A DNA stretch of 8,930 nucleotides from Patescibacteria group bacterium (GTDB taxonomy: Bacteria; Patescibacteriota; JABMPQ01; JAHIRA01), in assembly GCA_018818905.1 (NCBI GenBank), contig JAHIRA010000030.1:1-8930 (forward strand), given 5' to 3'. The translations under genes and the position numbers were made by a program. The notes beneath the pieces were generated by a model. That model did no database searches. It worked only from the letters and a program-made list of their open reading frames with translations, and was not told the origin of the DNA. This document shows positions 1 through 5,899 of this stretch, in pieces (within the stretch, counting starts at the first letter, position 1; each line of letters begins with the position of its first letter).

Positions 1-1026
1 TCCCCAGTCAAAGTCGGGCGTAATATTGTAGGTTGGGATAGGAAAGGAAAAGACACGACCCTTGGCATCACCTTCAATCATAACTTCGGCAAAAGCCCGG
101 TTGACCATATCCATTTCTTTTTGAAAGTCACCGTATTTTTCTTTCTGCAATTCTCCACCAATGATAATGTTTTCTTTTTCCATCATTTTGGGAGGCTCTA
201 GATCCATAGTGATGTTGGTAAATGGAGTCTGAAAACCAACTCTAGTGGGCACATTGATATTGAAGACAAACTCTTGCATCGCTTGTCTAACTTGCTTGTA
301 GGTCAGTTTGTCGTAACGGACAAAAGGAGCTAGATAGGTGTCGAAGGAAGAAAAAGCCTGAGCGCCGGCTGATTCACCCTGAAGGGTGTAGAAAAAGTTA
401 ACCATTTGTCCCAAAGCTGTTTTGAAATGTTTGGGGGGCTTGCTTTCTACTTTGCCAGAAACACCCTTGAAACCTTCTCTCAAGAGATCGCCCAGATCCC
501 AACCAACACAGTAGACAGACAAGAAACCCAGGTCATGAACATGGATGTCGCCTGACTTGTGAAGGTCATTTAGGTACTTGGGATAGATCTGATTGAGCCA
601 ATACTCTGAGATAATTTCTGAGGAAATGTAGTTGTTGAGACCCTGGAGCGAGAAAGACATGTTGCTGTTCTCGTTGACTTTCCAGTCAATTTTATCCAGG
701 TATTGCTCGACCATGTCAATGTTAGCCTTGGTAGCAAAAGCTCTGAGCTGAGAGTGTTGCTCTCTGTAAAGAATGTAGGACTTAGCTGTCTCTTTGTAGG
801 ACGAGCTGAGAAGAACTTCTTCGACGATGTCTTGAATCTCTTCTACGCTTGGAACTTTGTCTGTAATTGTGTCTTTGGCCAACGACAGAGTCTTGAGCGT
901 GAGCCTTTTGGCGACTTTTTCACCAAAATCTCCAGTGGCTTCACCAGCAGCTGTAATGGCGTGGGTAATTTTTTCAGCATCAAACTTGACCACTTTGCCA
1001 TCACGTTTTTTGATGCGTTTGAACAT
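1..1026 (-). CDS. nrdD: Anaerobic (class III) ribonucleoside-triphosphate reductase, N-terminal 342 residues, cut by window edge
   Basis: The reverse strand reads open from the ATG at 1026 to the window edge. NrdD reduces ribonucleoside triphosphates to deoxyribonucleotides without oxygen, using a glycyl radical installed by the radical SAM activase NrdG. Residues 1-95 look like an ATP-cone, the allosteric nucleotide-binding domain, beginning MFKRIKKRDGKVVKFDAEKI. The catalytic barrel follows, with family motifs SGDIHVHDLGFLS (158-170), YCVGWDL (172-178), whose C173 is probably an active-site cysteine, and GESAGAQAFSSFDTYLAPF (217-235). Family members are usually about 600-750 residues, so roughly half is missing, including the zinc-binding Cys set and the C-terminal glycyl-radical loop. 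No Shine-Dalgarno is visible before this ATG; the start is chosen because the ATP-cone begins directly at it. A promoter lies about 70 bp upstream. Neither nrdG nor the gene end is in the window, so intactness cannot be judged. Confidence 0.95.
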   Translation of the reverse strand, partial: MFKRIKKRDGKVVKFDAEKITHAITAAGEATGDFGEKVAKRLTLKTLSLAKDTITDKVPSVEEIQDIVEEVLLSSSYKETAKSYILYREQHSQLRAFATKANIDMVEQYLDKIDWKVNENSNMSFSLQGLNNYISSEIISEYWLNQIYPKYLNDLHKSGDIHVHDLGFLSVYCVGWDLGDLLREGFKGVSGKVESKPPKHFKTALGQMVNFFYTLQGESAGAQAFSSFDTYLAPFVRYDKLTYKQVRQAMQEFVFNINVPTRVGFQTPFTNITMDLEPPKMMEKENIIIGGELQKEKYGDFQKEMDMVNRAFAEVMIEGDAKGRVFSFPIPTYNITPDFDWG

Positions 1027-1095
1027 TTATTTTTGAATTATGTTTTTGATATATATGGAAAAATTTTGTAGGAAATTTTTTTTGGGGGTTCTTTT

Positions 1096-1124
1096 ATAGT
1101 ATTACATTTCGGCCAAAGGGTCAA
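1096..1124 (-). promoter_or_regulatory. Probable sigma-70-type promoter of nrdD
   Basis: On the minus strand TTGACC (1124-1119, 5 of 6 to consensus) is separated by exactly 17 bp from TACTAT (1101-1096, 4 of 6). Transcription would start near 1089, leaving an A/T-rich leader of about 60 nt before the nrdD ATG. The leader contains a weak AAAATTT/AAATTTT inverted repeat. This is a motif match only. Confidence 0.55.
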
Positions 1125-1191
1125 AGTTGCCAAGTTCATGATTACGTGATGTTGCGATCGCTTAGAATGAGGATAGTTATTGCGAGGGCTT

Positions 1192-1215
1192 TTTGGGGTT
1201 GGAGTTATCCCCAAA
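1192..1215. repeat. Short hairpin TTTGGGG / CCCCAAA
   Basis: TTTGGGG (1192-1198) and CCCCAAA (1209-1215) form a perfect 7-bp stem with a 10-nt loop. It stands immediately before the first copy of the C/G-rich repeat and may belong to the same mobile or dispersed unit. It lies upstream of both the nrdD start and the feoB end, and its role is unknown. Confidence 0.45.
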
Positions 1216-1224
1216 TTTCTAACC

Positions 1225-1262
1225 CCCTCTCCCTGCTAAGGGGAGGGACGGGGTGGGGTTTT
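1225..1262 (-). repeat. C/G-rich hairpin repeat, copy 1 (inverted relative to copy 2)
   Basis: Read on the minus strand this 38-bp unit starts AAAACCCC and contains CTCCCCTTAGCAGGGAG, a short stem around TTAGCA. It matches copy 2 at 1460-1497 in 30 of 38 positions without gaps, in opposite orientation. The AAAACCCC ends of both copies face each other across about 200 bp. Such units are typical of small dispersed, non-coding repeats. Confidence 0.75.
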
Positions 1263-1301
1263 TGATTACGAGCTAAATAACAATTTGGTACTCCCTCCGC
1301 T

Positions 1302-1326
1302 GGCTCCAGGCCTTCTGGCTGGAGCC
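1302..1326. repeat. Hairpin GGCTCCAG / CTGGAGCC between the two repeat copies
   Basis: GGCTCCAG (1302-1309) and CTGGAGCC (1319-1326) form a perfect 8-bp stem with a 9-nt loop. No T-run follows on either strand, so it does not look like an intrinsic terminator. It lies within the interval bounded by the two inverted C/G-rich repeats. Confidence 0.5.
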
Positions 1327-1459
1327 TGAATGCAAACTATTAATATTTATAGGGAAAGTTCCTTATCTTTTTCGACACCGATAATTGACATTGAAATTCA
1401 ACACTTGAATCTTATTGCAAGATTTAACCGCAACTCTTTCGTAATCTTTGCTTCGACCC

Positions 1460-1497
1460 AAAACCCCCTCCTAACCTCCCCCTTAGCAGGGGGAGGG
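1460..1497 (+). repeat. C/G-rich hairpin repeat, copy 2
   Basis: This copy has a perfect 8-bp stem, CCTCCCCC (1475-1482) and GGGGGAGG (1489-1496), around a TTAGCA loop. It begins AAAACCCC and matches the reverse complement of 1225-1262 in 30 of 38 positions. Being about 30 bp beyond the feoB stop, its stem could also help end feoB transcription on the minus strand, where a TTTT run follows some 12 nt after the hairpin. That is an inference. Confidence 0.75.
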
Positions 1498-1523
1498 ACC
1501 AGACAAAAACAATAAACCCAGTA

Positions 1524-3554
1524 TTAAAACCCCAACACTCTCCCACCCTGATAAACTACAAAAGCCACCACCCAAGCAAGCACCATCAAATACCCCACCG
1601 CCACCACCGGCCACTTCCATGACCCGGTTTCTTTTTTCATCATATAAAGAGCCGGCAAACACGGCACGTAAATCAGAGAGAAAACCATAAAAGAATAAGC
1701 AGATAGAGGCGTGAAATCTTGCCTCAAGGTTGCTAGACCTTCTGTATTGTCTTCGTCTACCGAATAATAAGTGCTCAGGGTAGAAACCACCACCTCCTTG
1801 GCGGCAAAGCCAAAGAGTAAAGCTGTTGAGGCTTGCCAGAAGCCAAAGCCAAGCGGCTCAAAGATAGGGGAGATGGTTTGACCAATTTGGCCAGCCAGAG
1901 AATCCTGGGACGCATACGGCTGGGAAAAAGGGACACTTCCGAGAAACCAAATGATAATAGAAAACACCAGAATGACTGTCCCCGCCTTTTTAACAAACGA
2001 CCAAGTCCGCTCGCCAACGTGAATCATGAGGCCTTGAAAACTGGGCACGCGGTAATGAGGCAGTTCAATGACAAAAGGAGTTGATAATTTCTTGAAATAA
2101 AACTTCTGCAATATCAGTCCCATCAGAATAGTCAGCATAATACTCAGAAGATAAATTGAAAAGACTATCAGACCCTGATAAGCAGAAAAGAAAACCCCAG
2201 CAAACAGAACGAAAATGGGCAAGCGAGCGCTGCAGGCAACCAGTGGCATCATCAGAATAGTTTGCAGGCGATCCCTCTTGGTCTTGAGAATTCTGGTGGC
2301 CATGATAGCTGGCACATTGCAGCCAAAACCTAGGATAAGCGGCAAGAAGGCTTTGCCATGCAGGCCAATCTTGTGCATGAAACGATCCATAACAAAAGCA
2401 ACCCGGGACATATAACCGGAATCTTCAAGAAGCGCTAGCAACAGAAAGATAAGAGCAATTGTTGGGACAAAAGATAGCACTGCCCCAACTCCTCCCAAAA
2501 CTCCATCCACCAGCAGAGAAGTGAGCCAAGGAGTTTGGAATGAAGCCTCAAGATATGCTTCTAGGCCAACTCCAACTTTTTTGAAGATCCAGCCTATACC
2601 CTCGGTTAAGGGCTTTGACAAAGAAAAAGCGATTTGGAAAATCAACAAAGAAACCGTTAGAAAAATAGGAATACCGAAGTACTTGTGGAGTAAGAGTTCA
2701 TCAATTCTTTCTAACCATTTCTTGTTAGACTTGTTTTTCTTTCTGACAATAACTTCTCTTCCAAGGCCTCTAACAAAACCATATCTAACATGAGCAATCA
2801 TGAGTGACGCATCACGACGGAAAATAGTCTGAAGTCTTTTTCTAGAACGTTCAGCGAGACTGATAATTTTCTTGTCCTCAGAAAAATCTTTTTCGGCTGT
2901 CCCTTCCAGAAGTTTGATGGCGTACCAATGCGCTCTAGCTCTAATTTCTGCGGAAGATTTGTTCTGGTTGAGTCTTTTTTTGAGACCCACCAAGGCTTTG
3001 GTAACATCTCTGCCGTATCGAAGTTTGAGAGCCGGCTTTCTTTTTTGTGGCGCTCTCTTTTTGATAGCTGTTAAAAGTTTGCCAAGTCCTTCTTTGCTTT
3101 TGGCGTTGATGGGCACAACTGGAACCCCCAGAAGCTCAGCAAGAGCTTTGTACTTGATAGTGATACCCTCCTCCTTGGCCTGGCCTATTAAATTTAGCGC
3201 AATGACTAGGGGAGAGCCCAATTCCAAAAGCTGAACCGTGAGATAGAGGTTGCGTTCTAGATTGCCGGCATCAATTATTTGAACAATGACGTCTGGCTCT
3301 TCTTTGATGACAAAGAAAGAGGTGACTTGCTCTTCTTCACTATAGGGCGCCAGTGAATATGCCCCAGGCAAATCTACCAGATGAAAAGTCTGTCCGTGGC
3401 TTTCAAACTCACCTTCTTTTTTCTCGACTGTCTTGCCTGGCCAATTACCAACGTGTTGACTGGCTCCGGTCAAGGCATTAAAAAGAGTGGTTTTGCCAAC
3501 GTTGGGATTGCCAATCAAACCAACAATTAATTTATTTTCTAGTGAACCTGCCAT
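1524..3554 (-). CDS. feoB: Ferrous iron transporter FeoB, with altered G4 motif
   Basis: FeoB imports Fe2+ across the cytoplasmic membrane, gated by its N-terminal G domain. Of 676 residues, roughly 1-170 form the G domain: G1 GNPNVGKTT (15-23), G2 threonine T42 in GNWPGKTVE, and G3 DLPG (61-64). The G4 position, normally NxxD, reads N121-L-I-G124, so the aspartate that recognises guanine is missing; the underlying codon is GGC at 3185-3183. A helical linker follows, then hydrophobic membrane segments from about 293 on. Gate motifs are present: LGFGCNVPAIMATR (408-421, C412), PLVACSARLPIF (437-448, C441), AKEVVVSTL (585-593) and YVPCLPAL (629-636, C632). The length is slightly below many FeoB proteins but both ends look complete. 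The gene lies 19 bp after feoA and is probably co-transcribed with it and the upstream metal repressor. No clear Shine-Dalgarno is visible. The family assignment is secure; the effect of the G4 change is inference. Confidence 0.96.
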   Translation of the reverse strand: MAGSLENKLIVGLIGNPNVGKTTLFNALTGASQHVGNWPGKTVEKKEGEFESHGQTFHLVDLPGAYSLAPYSEEEQVTSFFVIKEEPDVIVQIIDAGNLERNLYLTVQLLELGSPLVIALNLIGQAKEEGITIKYKALAELLGVPVVPINAKSKEGLGKLLTAIKKRAPQKRKPALKLRYGRDVTKALVGLKKRLNQNKSSAEIRARAHWYAIKLLEGTAEKDFSEDKKIISLAERSRKRLQTIFRRDASLMIAHVRYGFVRGLGREVIVRKKNKSNKKWLERIDELLLHKYFGIPIFLTVSLLIFQIAFSLSKPLTEGIGWIFKKVGVGLEAYLEASFQTPWLTSLLVDGVLGGVGAVLSFVPTIALIFLLLALLEDSGYMSRVAFVMDRFMHKIGLHGKAFLPLILGFGCNVPAIMATRILKTKRDRLQTILMMPLVACSARLPIFVLFAGVFFSAYQGLIVFSIYLLSIMLTILMGLILQKFYFKKLSTPFVIELPHYRVPSFQGLMIHVGERTWSFVKKAGTVILVFSIIIWFLGSVPFSQPYASQDSLAGQIGQTISPIFEPLGFGFWQASTALLFGFAAKEVVVSTLSTYYSVDEDNTEGLATLRQDFTPLSAYSFMVFSLIYVPCLPALYMMKKETGSWKWPVVAVGYLMVLAWVVAFVVYQGGRVLGF

Positions 3555-3573
3555 GTATTAAAATAAATAGAAA

Positions 3574-3804
3574 CTAAATTTCTTCTCCCATAATTTTTTC
3601 TGCTTCTCCCCTACCCAAAGCAATTTTTGAATCAAAGATTTTGAGAAGAATAGGCCCCAGGCCATCGTTTTTGAGGACCTCAACTTCTGAGCCATCATAG
3701 AGGCCCATTTCACACAAACGTTTTTTGAAATTCTGACCACATTCAACACAGTGAACCTTTATCTTGGTACCAGTTTTGAATTCTAGTAGAGACTTGGAGT
3801 TCAT
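3574..3804 (-). CDS. feoA: FeoA-type SH3-like protein of the ferrous iron uptake system
   Basis: FeoA is a small cytosolic protein with an SH3-like fold that works with FeoB in Fe2+ uptake. The 76-residue product has the family pattern: a short beta-rich start (FKTGTKIKVHCVECG), RLCEMGLYDGSEVEVL (29-44) and IALGRGEAEKIMG (61-73). The frame stays open upstream to 3906, but that stretch overlaps the repressor gene and adds nothing FeoA-like, whereas the ATG at 3804 gives the usual FeoA length of about 75. It starts 25 bp after the repressor stop and ends 19 bp before feoB, so the three genes form one operon. No good Shine-Dalgarno precedes it. Three cysteines (C19, C22 in CVEC, and C31) are an unusual cluster for a protein that is usually cysteine-poor. 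Confidence 0.9.
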   Translation of the reverse strand: MNSKSLLEFKTGTKIKVHCVECGQNFKKRLCEMGLYDGSEVEVLKNDGLGPILLKIFDSKIALGRGEAEKIMGEEI

Positions 3805-3829
3805 TTTTGTTGTAGCAATAAAAATTATA

Positions 3830-4243
3830 TTAGCGAGGGATTCTTTTGCCGTGTGGACAATACTGCGGATTGTGAAGATATTTTTTGAGACGTCTGATGG
3901 ACTCATCTGAAAAGGCGTGCTCTAGCAGATGAGCCTCTTGGTGAACATCTTTTTTGTAACCCAAGACATCTTTGAGAAAAACTTCAATGACGCGATGCCT
4001 GGTAGTTAATTTTTGGGCCAGCCTTCTTCCTTTTGCTGTCAACTTTATCTTCTGATATGGAGCAGCCTCTATCAGTCCCTCCTTATGAAGTTTTCTAAGC
4101 ATAGTTGAAACACTTGGCTTTGAGACGCCAAGTTCAGAAGCAACATCAATAGAGCGAGCTTCTGAGCTGGTCTCTAAGACCAAGAAAATAGCTCTGAGGT
4201 AGTCCTCTTTTGAAACACTATCCATATTAGAAAAGTTAGTCAT
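3830..4243 (-). CDS. DtxR/MntR-family metal-dependent transcriptional repressor
   Basis: These repressors dimerise on binding Fe2+ or Mn2+ and block metal-uptake promoters. In the 137-residue reading, SKEDYLRAIFLVLE (11-24) is the conserved first helix and residues 30-75 are the winged helix, with recognition region VSKPSVSTMLRKL (40-52) and wing LTAKGRRL (68-75). The metal-binding and dimerisation part carries TRHRVIEVFL (81-90), HQEAHLLEHAFS (101-112) and CPHGKRIP (129-136). Likely ligands by alignment with MntR and DtxR are D14, H83, H105, E108 and H109. H105 replaces the Cys of DtxR or the Glu of MntR. There is no C-terminal SH3 domain, so the size is MntR-like. The start could instead be the ATG at 4225 (131 residues), which still keeps the first helix; neither start has a Shine-Dalgarno. 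First gene of the operon with feoA and feoB, so iron is the likeliest signal, but Mn2+ is not excluded. Confidence 0.9.
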   Translation of the reverse strand: MTNFSNMDSVSKEDYLRAIFLVLETSSEARSIDVASELGVSKPSVSTMLRKLHKEGLIEAAPYQKIKLTAKGRRLAQKLTTRHRVIEVFLKDVLGYKKDVHQEAHLLEHAFSDESIRRLKKYLHNPQYCPHGKRIPR

Positions 4244-4254
4244 GGCTAACTTTT
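4231..4254. promoter_or_regulatory. Palindromic operator, probable metal-repressor binding site
   Basis: AAAAGTTAG (4231-4239) and CTAACTTTT (4246-4254) are perfect inverted arms. The centre TCATGG contains CATG, itself palindromic, so 11 of 12 base pairs are symmetric. It begins directly after the candidate -10 box and covers the first possible ATG of the repressor. GTTAG/CTAAC half-sites recall the DtxR/IdeR box, but with a 6-bp rather than 1-bp gap. The position fits autorepression of the repressor-feoA-feoB operon. Confidence 0.7.
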
Positions 4255-4283
4255 AGTTTAAAACAAGTCCGAATTTTTATCAA
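4255..4283 (-). promoter_or_regulatory. Probable promoter of the repressor-feoA-feoB operon
   Basis: On the minus strand TTGATA (4283-4278) is followed after 17 bp by TAAACT (4260-4255). Transcription would start near 4248, inside the palindrome. The mRNA would thus be nearly leaderless for the ATG at 4243, or have about 23 nt of leader for the ATG at 4225. Confidence 0.5.
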
Positions 4284-4285
4284 GT

Positions 4286-4324
4286 AATAAAAGACCCCTT
4301 CTTCTCTTTTTGAGTTGAAGGGGT
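4286..4324 (-). terminator. Intrinsic terminator of the 108-residue gene
   Basis: On the minus strand ACCCCTTC (4324-4317) pairs with GAAGGGGT (4301-4294). Inside, a symmetric AA/AA bulge is followed by a CTC/GAG stem and an AAAAA loop. CTTTTATT follows. It lies 22 bp after the stop of the gene ending at 4346 and directly before the -35 box of the iron operon, so it insulates that operon. Confidence 0.8.
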
Positions 4325-4345
4325 AACGAAATTGTTTCACATGTT

Positions 4346-4672
4346 TTATCCCCAGGAAGTCTCGTGTCTGAAATAATCAGCCCTCTCTTTCTCCTTATCA
4401 AAGGTGCGAATCAAGCTTCGTAGACTTGAAGCAAGCTTCGTCTCAACAACCATATCTTGCTTCGAGTTGAGGTGAAAACCATCACTATCGCTCACCACAA
4501 TCCTAGCCTCAATCATTTGAGGCAGCAGCTCAAAAACTTGCCGAATAATCGACAATATAAATCCCCGATCAAAGCAGTAGTTGGGATCCTCAAAGAAGAA
4601 CTTCTTGGCCCTTTCAAAAGCCTCTTGAACTTCCTTAACTGTCATCCCTTGGGGCGGTTCTTGATGTTGCAT
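4346..4672 (-). CDS. Hypothetical protein, 108 residues, not recognised
   Basis: I do not recognise this protein. The start at 4672 is chosen because AGGAGG (4683-4678) lies 5 nt upstream; the frame extends to an ATG at 4759, but that would place the promoter and the ribosome binding site inside the gene. After a short polar lead (MQHQEPPQG) the sequence is mostly helix-like and amphipathic: TVKEVQEAFERAKKFFFED, then GFILSIIRQVFELLPQMIEA, a middle part with VVSDSDGFHLNS, and a charged tail ending HETSWG. No signal peptide, membrane segment or metal motif is seen. It is a single-gene unit, with its own promoter overlapping the divergent proB promoter and a terminator after its stop. The strong ribosome binding site and clean transcription unit argue that it is a real gene; the function is unknown. 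Confidence 0.75.
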   Translation of the reverse strand: MQHQEPPQGMTVKEVQEAFERAKKFFFEDPNYCFDRGFILSIIRQVFELLPQMIEARIVVSDSDGFHLNSKQDMVVETKLASSLRSLIRTFDKEKERADYFRHETSWG

Positions 4673-4677
4673 ATTTT

Positions 4678-4683
4678 CCTCCT
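4678..4683 (-). promoter_or_regulatory. Strong Shine-Dalgarno that fixes the start at 4672
   Basis: AGGAGG on the minus strand, inside AAAGGAGG, with 5 nt to the ATG at 4672. It is one of only three clear Shine-Dalgarno sites in the window and contradicts the longer reading from 4759. Confidence 0.85.
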
Positions 4684-4730
4684 TTAGGGTTCTCTTTATC
4701 AAAAGAATCCCTTTTCTAAAGTTCTGCCTT

Positions 4731-4759
4731 GTTGTATCATGAAAATCAATATTTGACAA
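4731..4759 (-). promoter_or_regulatory. Probable promoter of the 108-residue gene
   Basis: On the minus strand TTGTCA (4759-4754, 5 of 6) and TACAAC (4736-4731, 4 of 6) are 17 bp apart. The start near 4724 gives a leader of about 50 nt. Its -35 box occupies the same base pairs as the -35 box of the proB promoter on the other strand. Confidence 0.5.
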
Positions 4760-4779
4760 GACCTGACGTTTGCTATTTA
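4753..4779 (+). promoter_or_regulatory. Probable promoter of proBA
   Basis: TTGACA (4753-4758) is a perfect -35 box. TATTTA (4774-4779) preceded by TGC is a possible extended -10, but the spacing is only 15 bp, which weakens the call. A direct repeat CCTGACG occurs at 4762-4768 and 4784-4790, 22 bp apart, about two helix turns, and could be a regulator site. Confidence 0.45.
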
Positions 4780-4809
4780 GTGCCCTGACGACTTATTGAA
4801 GAGCAATTT

Positions 4810-5883
4810 ATGATTAAAAATAGGGTTATTATCAAGGTTGGAACCAATGTTCTAACTAACGATTCTGATGAGCTTGATTACAATGTTATTAATAGCTTAA
4901 CAGAGCAAATATCTAGCTTGAAAAAGAAAGACTTTCAGGTTGTTTTAGTTGCCTCTGGAGCAGTTGCTGCTGGGAAAAAAGTGCTACCTCAAAACAACGT
5001 CAAGGACCATATTACCAAAAGACAAATCTTTGCCGCAGTTGGTCAAATTCCTCTCAATCAAGCCTTGACGACCTCATTTGAGAAGAACAAAATCACTTCA
5101 GCACAGGTTTTGTTAACACGAAATATCTTTGTGACCAGGGATAATTATGACAAAATTATTAATGTCCTGGATGGGCTTCTGACTCAAGAAGTTGTGCCTA
5201 TTATTAATGAAAATGATGTGGTTTCCCTAAACGAGCTTTCTTTTGGCGATAACGATGCTTTGGCCGCTTCCCTATCCATTATGCTAGACGCAGAAAAGCT
5301 TCTAATCCTCTCAAATATCGATGGTCTTTATGACAGAGATCCGGAAGAGAAAGAATCTCAACTTATCTCAGAAGTTAACAATATTGATCGAGCTATTAAC
5401 AAAATGTGCTCTGAGAAAACTTCTAGAAGTGGTTTGGGGGGTATGCTCTCTAAAGTAAAATCTATTAGACTAGCAACCAGGGCTGGGGTTGAGTCTTTTA
5501 TTATCCGCGGCAAGAAAGAAGAGGTTATTACAAAAACAGTTCAAGGTCACAATCAAGGAACTCGCTTCACCCAACAAAAAAATGTCAAACTAGATGCTCG
5601 AGATAGATGGCTTCTAATTGCTCAGGATAAAACCGCTCGCCTTCAGGTTGATGATGGGGCTAGAGAAGCCCTCAAGAAAAGAAAGAGTTTGCTGGCTGTG
5701 GGCATTGTTAGTATTCATGGCAATTTTGAACCCAATACTATAGTTGAAATTGTGGACAAGCAAAAAGAGTTGATTGGCTATGGTTTGACTATATATTCTA
5801 GCAAAGAGCTACAAGAAGCTTTAACCAAGAAAAAAAGGCTTGCCAAATACGTTATTCATGCCGATAATCTAACTACAATTTAG
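4810..5883 (+). CDS. proB: Glutamate 5-kinase, first enzyme of proline synthesis
   Basis: ProB phosphorylates the gamma-carboxylate of glutamate with ATP in the cytosol; the product is passed to ProA. Of 357 residues, about 1-255 are the amino-acid kinase domain: RVIIKVGTNVLT (5-16) for phosphate binding, VVLVASGAVAAGKK (44-57), VVPIINENDVVS around 130-140, FGDNDALAASLSIML after it, the nucleotide-binding stretch LLILSNIDGLYDRDP, and SGLGGMLSKVKS. The last is slightly altered from the commoner GTGGMxTK form but keeps the lysine. The remainder is a C-terminal PUA-type domain (from about LDARDRWLLIA on), as in the longer E. coli-type enzymes, where it is linked to feedback inhibition by proline. 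The length matches the family. The ribosome binding site is weak (GAAGAG). proA follows after 16 bp, so the two form an operon. Confidence 0.95.
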   Translation: MIKNRVIIKVGTNVLTNDSDELDYNVINSLTEQISSLKKKDFQVVLVASGAVAAGKKVLPQNNVKDHITKRQIFAAVGQIPLNQALTTSFEKNKITSAQVLLTRNIFVTRDNYDKIINVLDGLLTQEVVPIINENDVVSLNELSFGDNDALAASLSIMLDAEKLLILSNIDGLYDRDPEEKESQLISEVNNIDRAINKMCSEKTSRSGLGGMLSKVKSIRLATRAGVESFIIRGKKEEVITKTVQGHNQGTRFTQQKNVKLDARDRWLLIAQDKTARLQVDDGAREALKKRKSLLAVGIVSIHGNFEPNTIVEIVDKQKELIGYGLTIYSSKELQEALTKKKRLAKYVIHADNLTTI

Positions 5884-5899
5884 AAATTCACATAAAGAT

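Larger units (their letters stand above)
1027..1523. other. Intergenic region between nrdD and feoB without a credible gene
   Basis: These about 500 bp separate the nrdD start from the feoB stop. They hold the nrdD promoter, a hairpin at 1192-1215, two inverted copies of a C/G-rich repeat (1225-1262 and 1460-1497) and a further hairpin at 1302-1326. An open frame at 1330-1515 on the plus strand has no ribosome binding site, and its C-terminal part is a translation of the repeat, so it is not called. No tRNA-like or rRNA-like sequence was seen. Confidence 0.7.

Noticed and set aside
1030..1056. CATATATAT stretch before nrdD resembling an NrdR box
   Set aside because: Only the AT core matches; the outer ACAC and GTGT parts are absent and no second box is present at the expected spacing.
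703..1071. Plus-strand open frame of 122 codons
   Set aside because: It is antisense to nrdD, whose protein matches its family over the whole stretch; it has no ribosome binding site.
1154..1161. GCGATCGC, the cyanobacterial HIP1 octamer
   Set aside because: A single occurrence was noticed; HIP1 genomes carry it very often, so it gives no support for a cyanobacterium.
1330..1515. Plus-strand open frame of 61 codons in the nrdD-feoB gap
   Set aside because: No ribosome binding site, and its end is a translation of the C/G-rich repeat (PLLTSPLAGGG), so it is not a convincing gene.
3805..3906. Upstream extension of the feoA frame to 110 codons
   Set aside because: It overlaps the repressor gene, adds no FeoA-like sequence, and the shorter form has the usual family length.
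4673..4759. Extended start of the 108-residue gene at 4759
   Set aside because: The extension would contain the promoter and a consensus Shine-Dalgarno, which fit the ATG at 4672.
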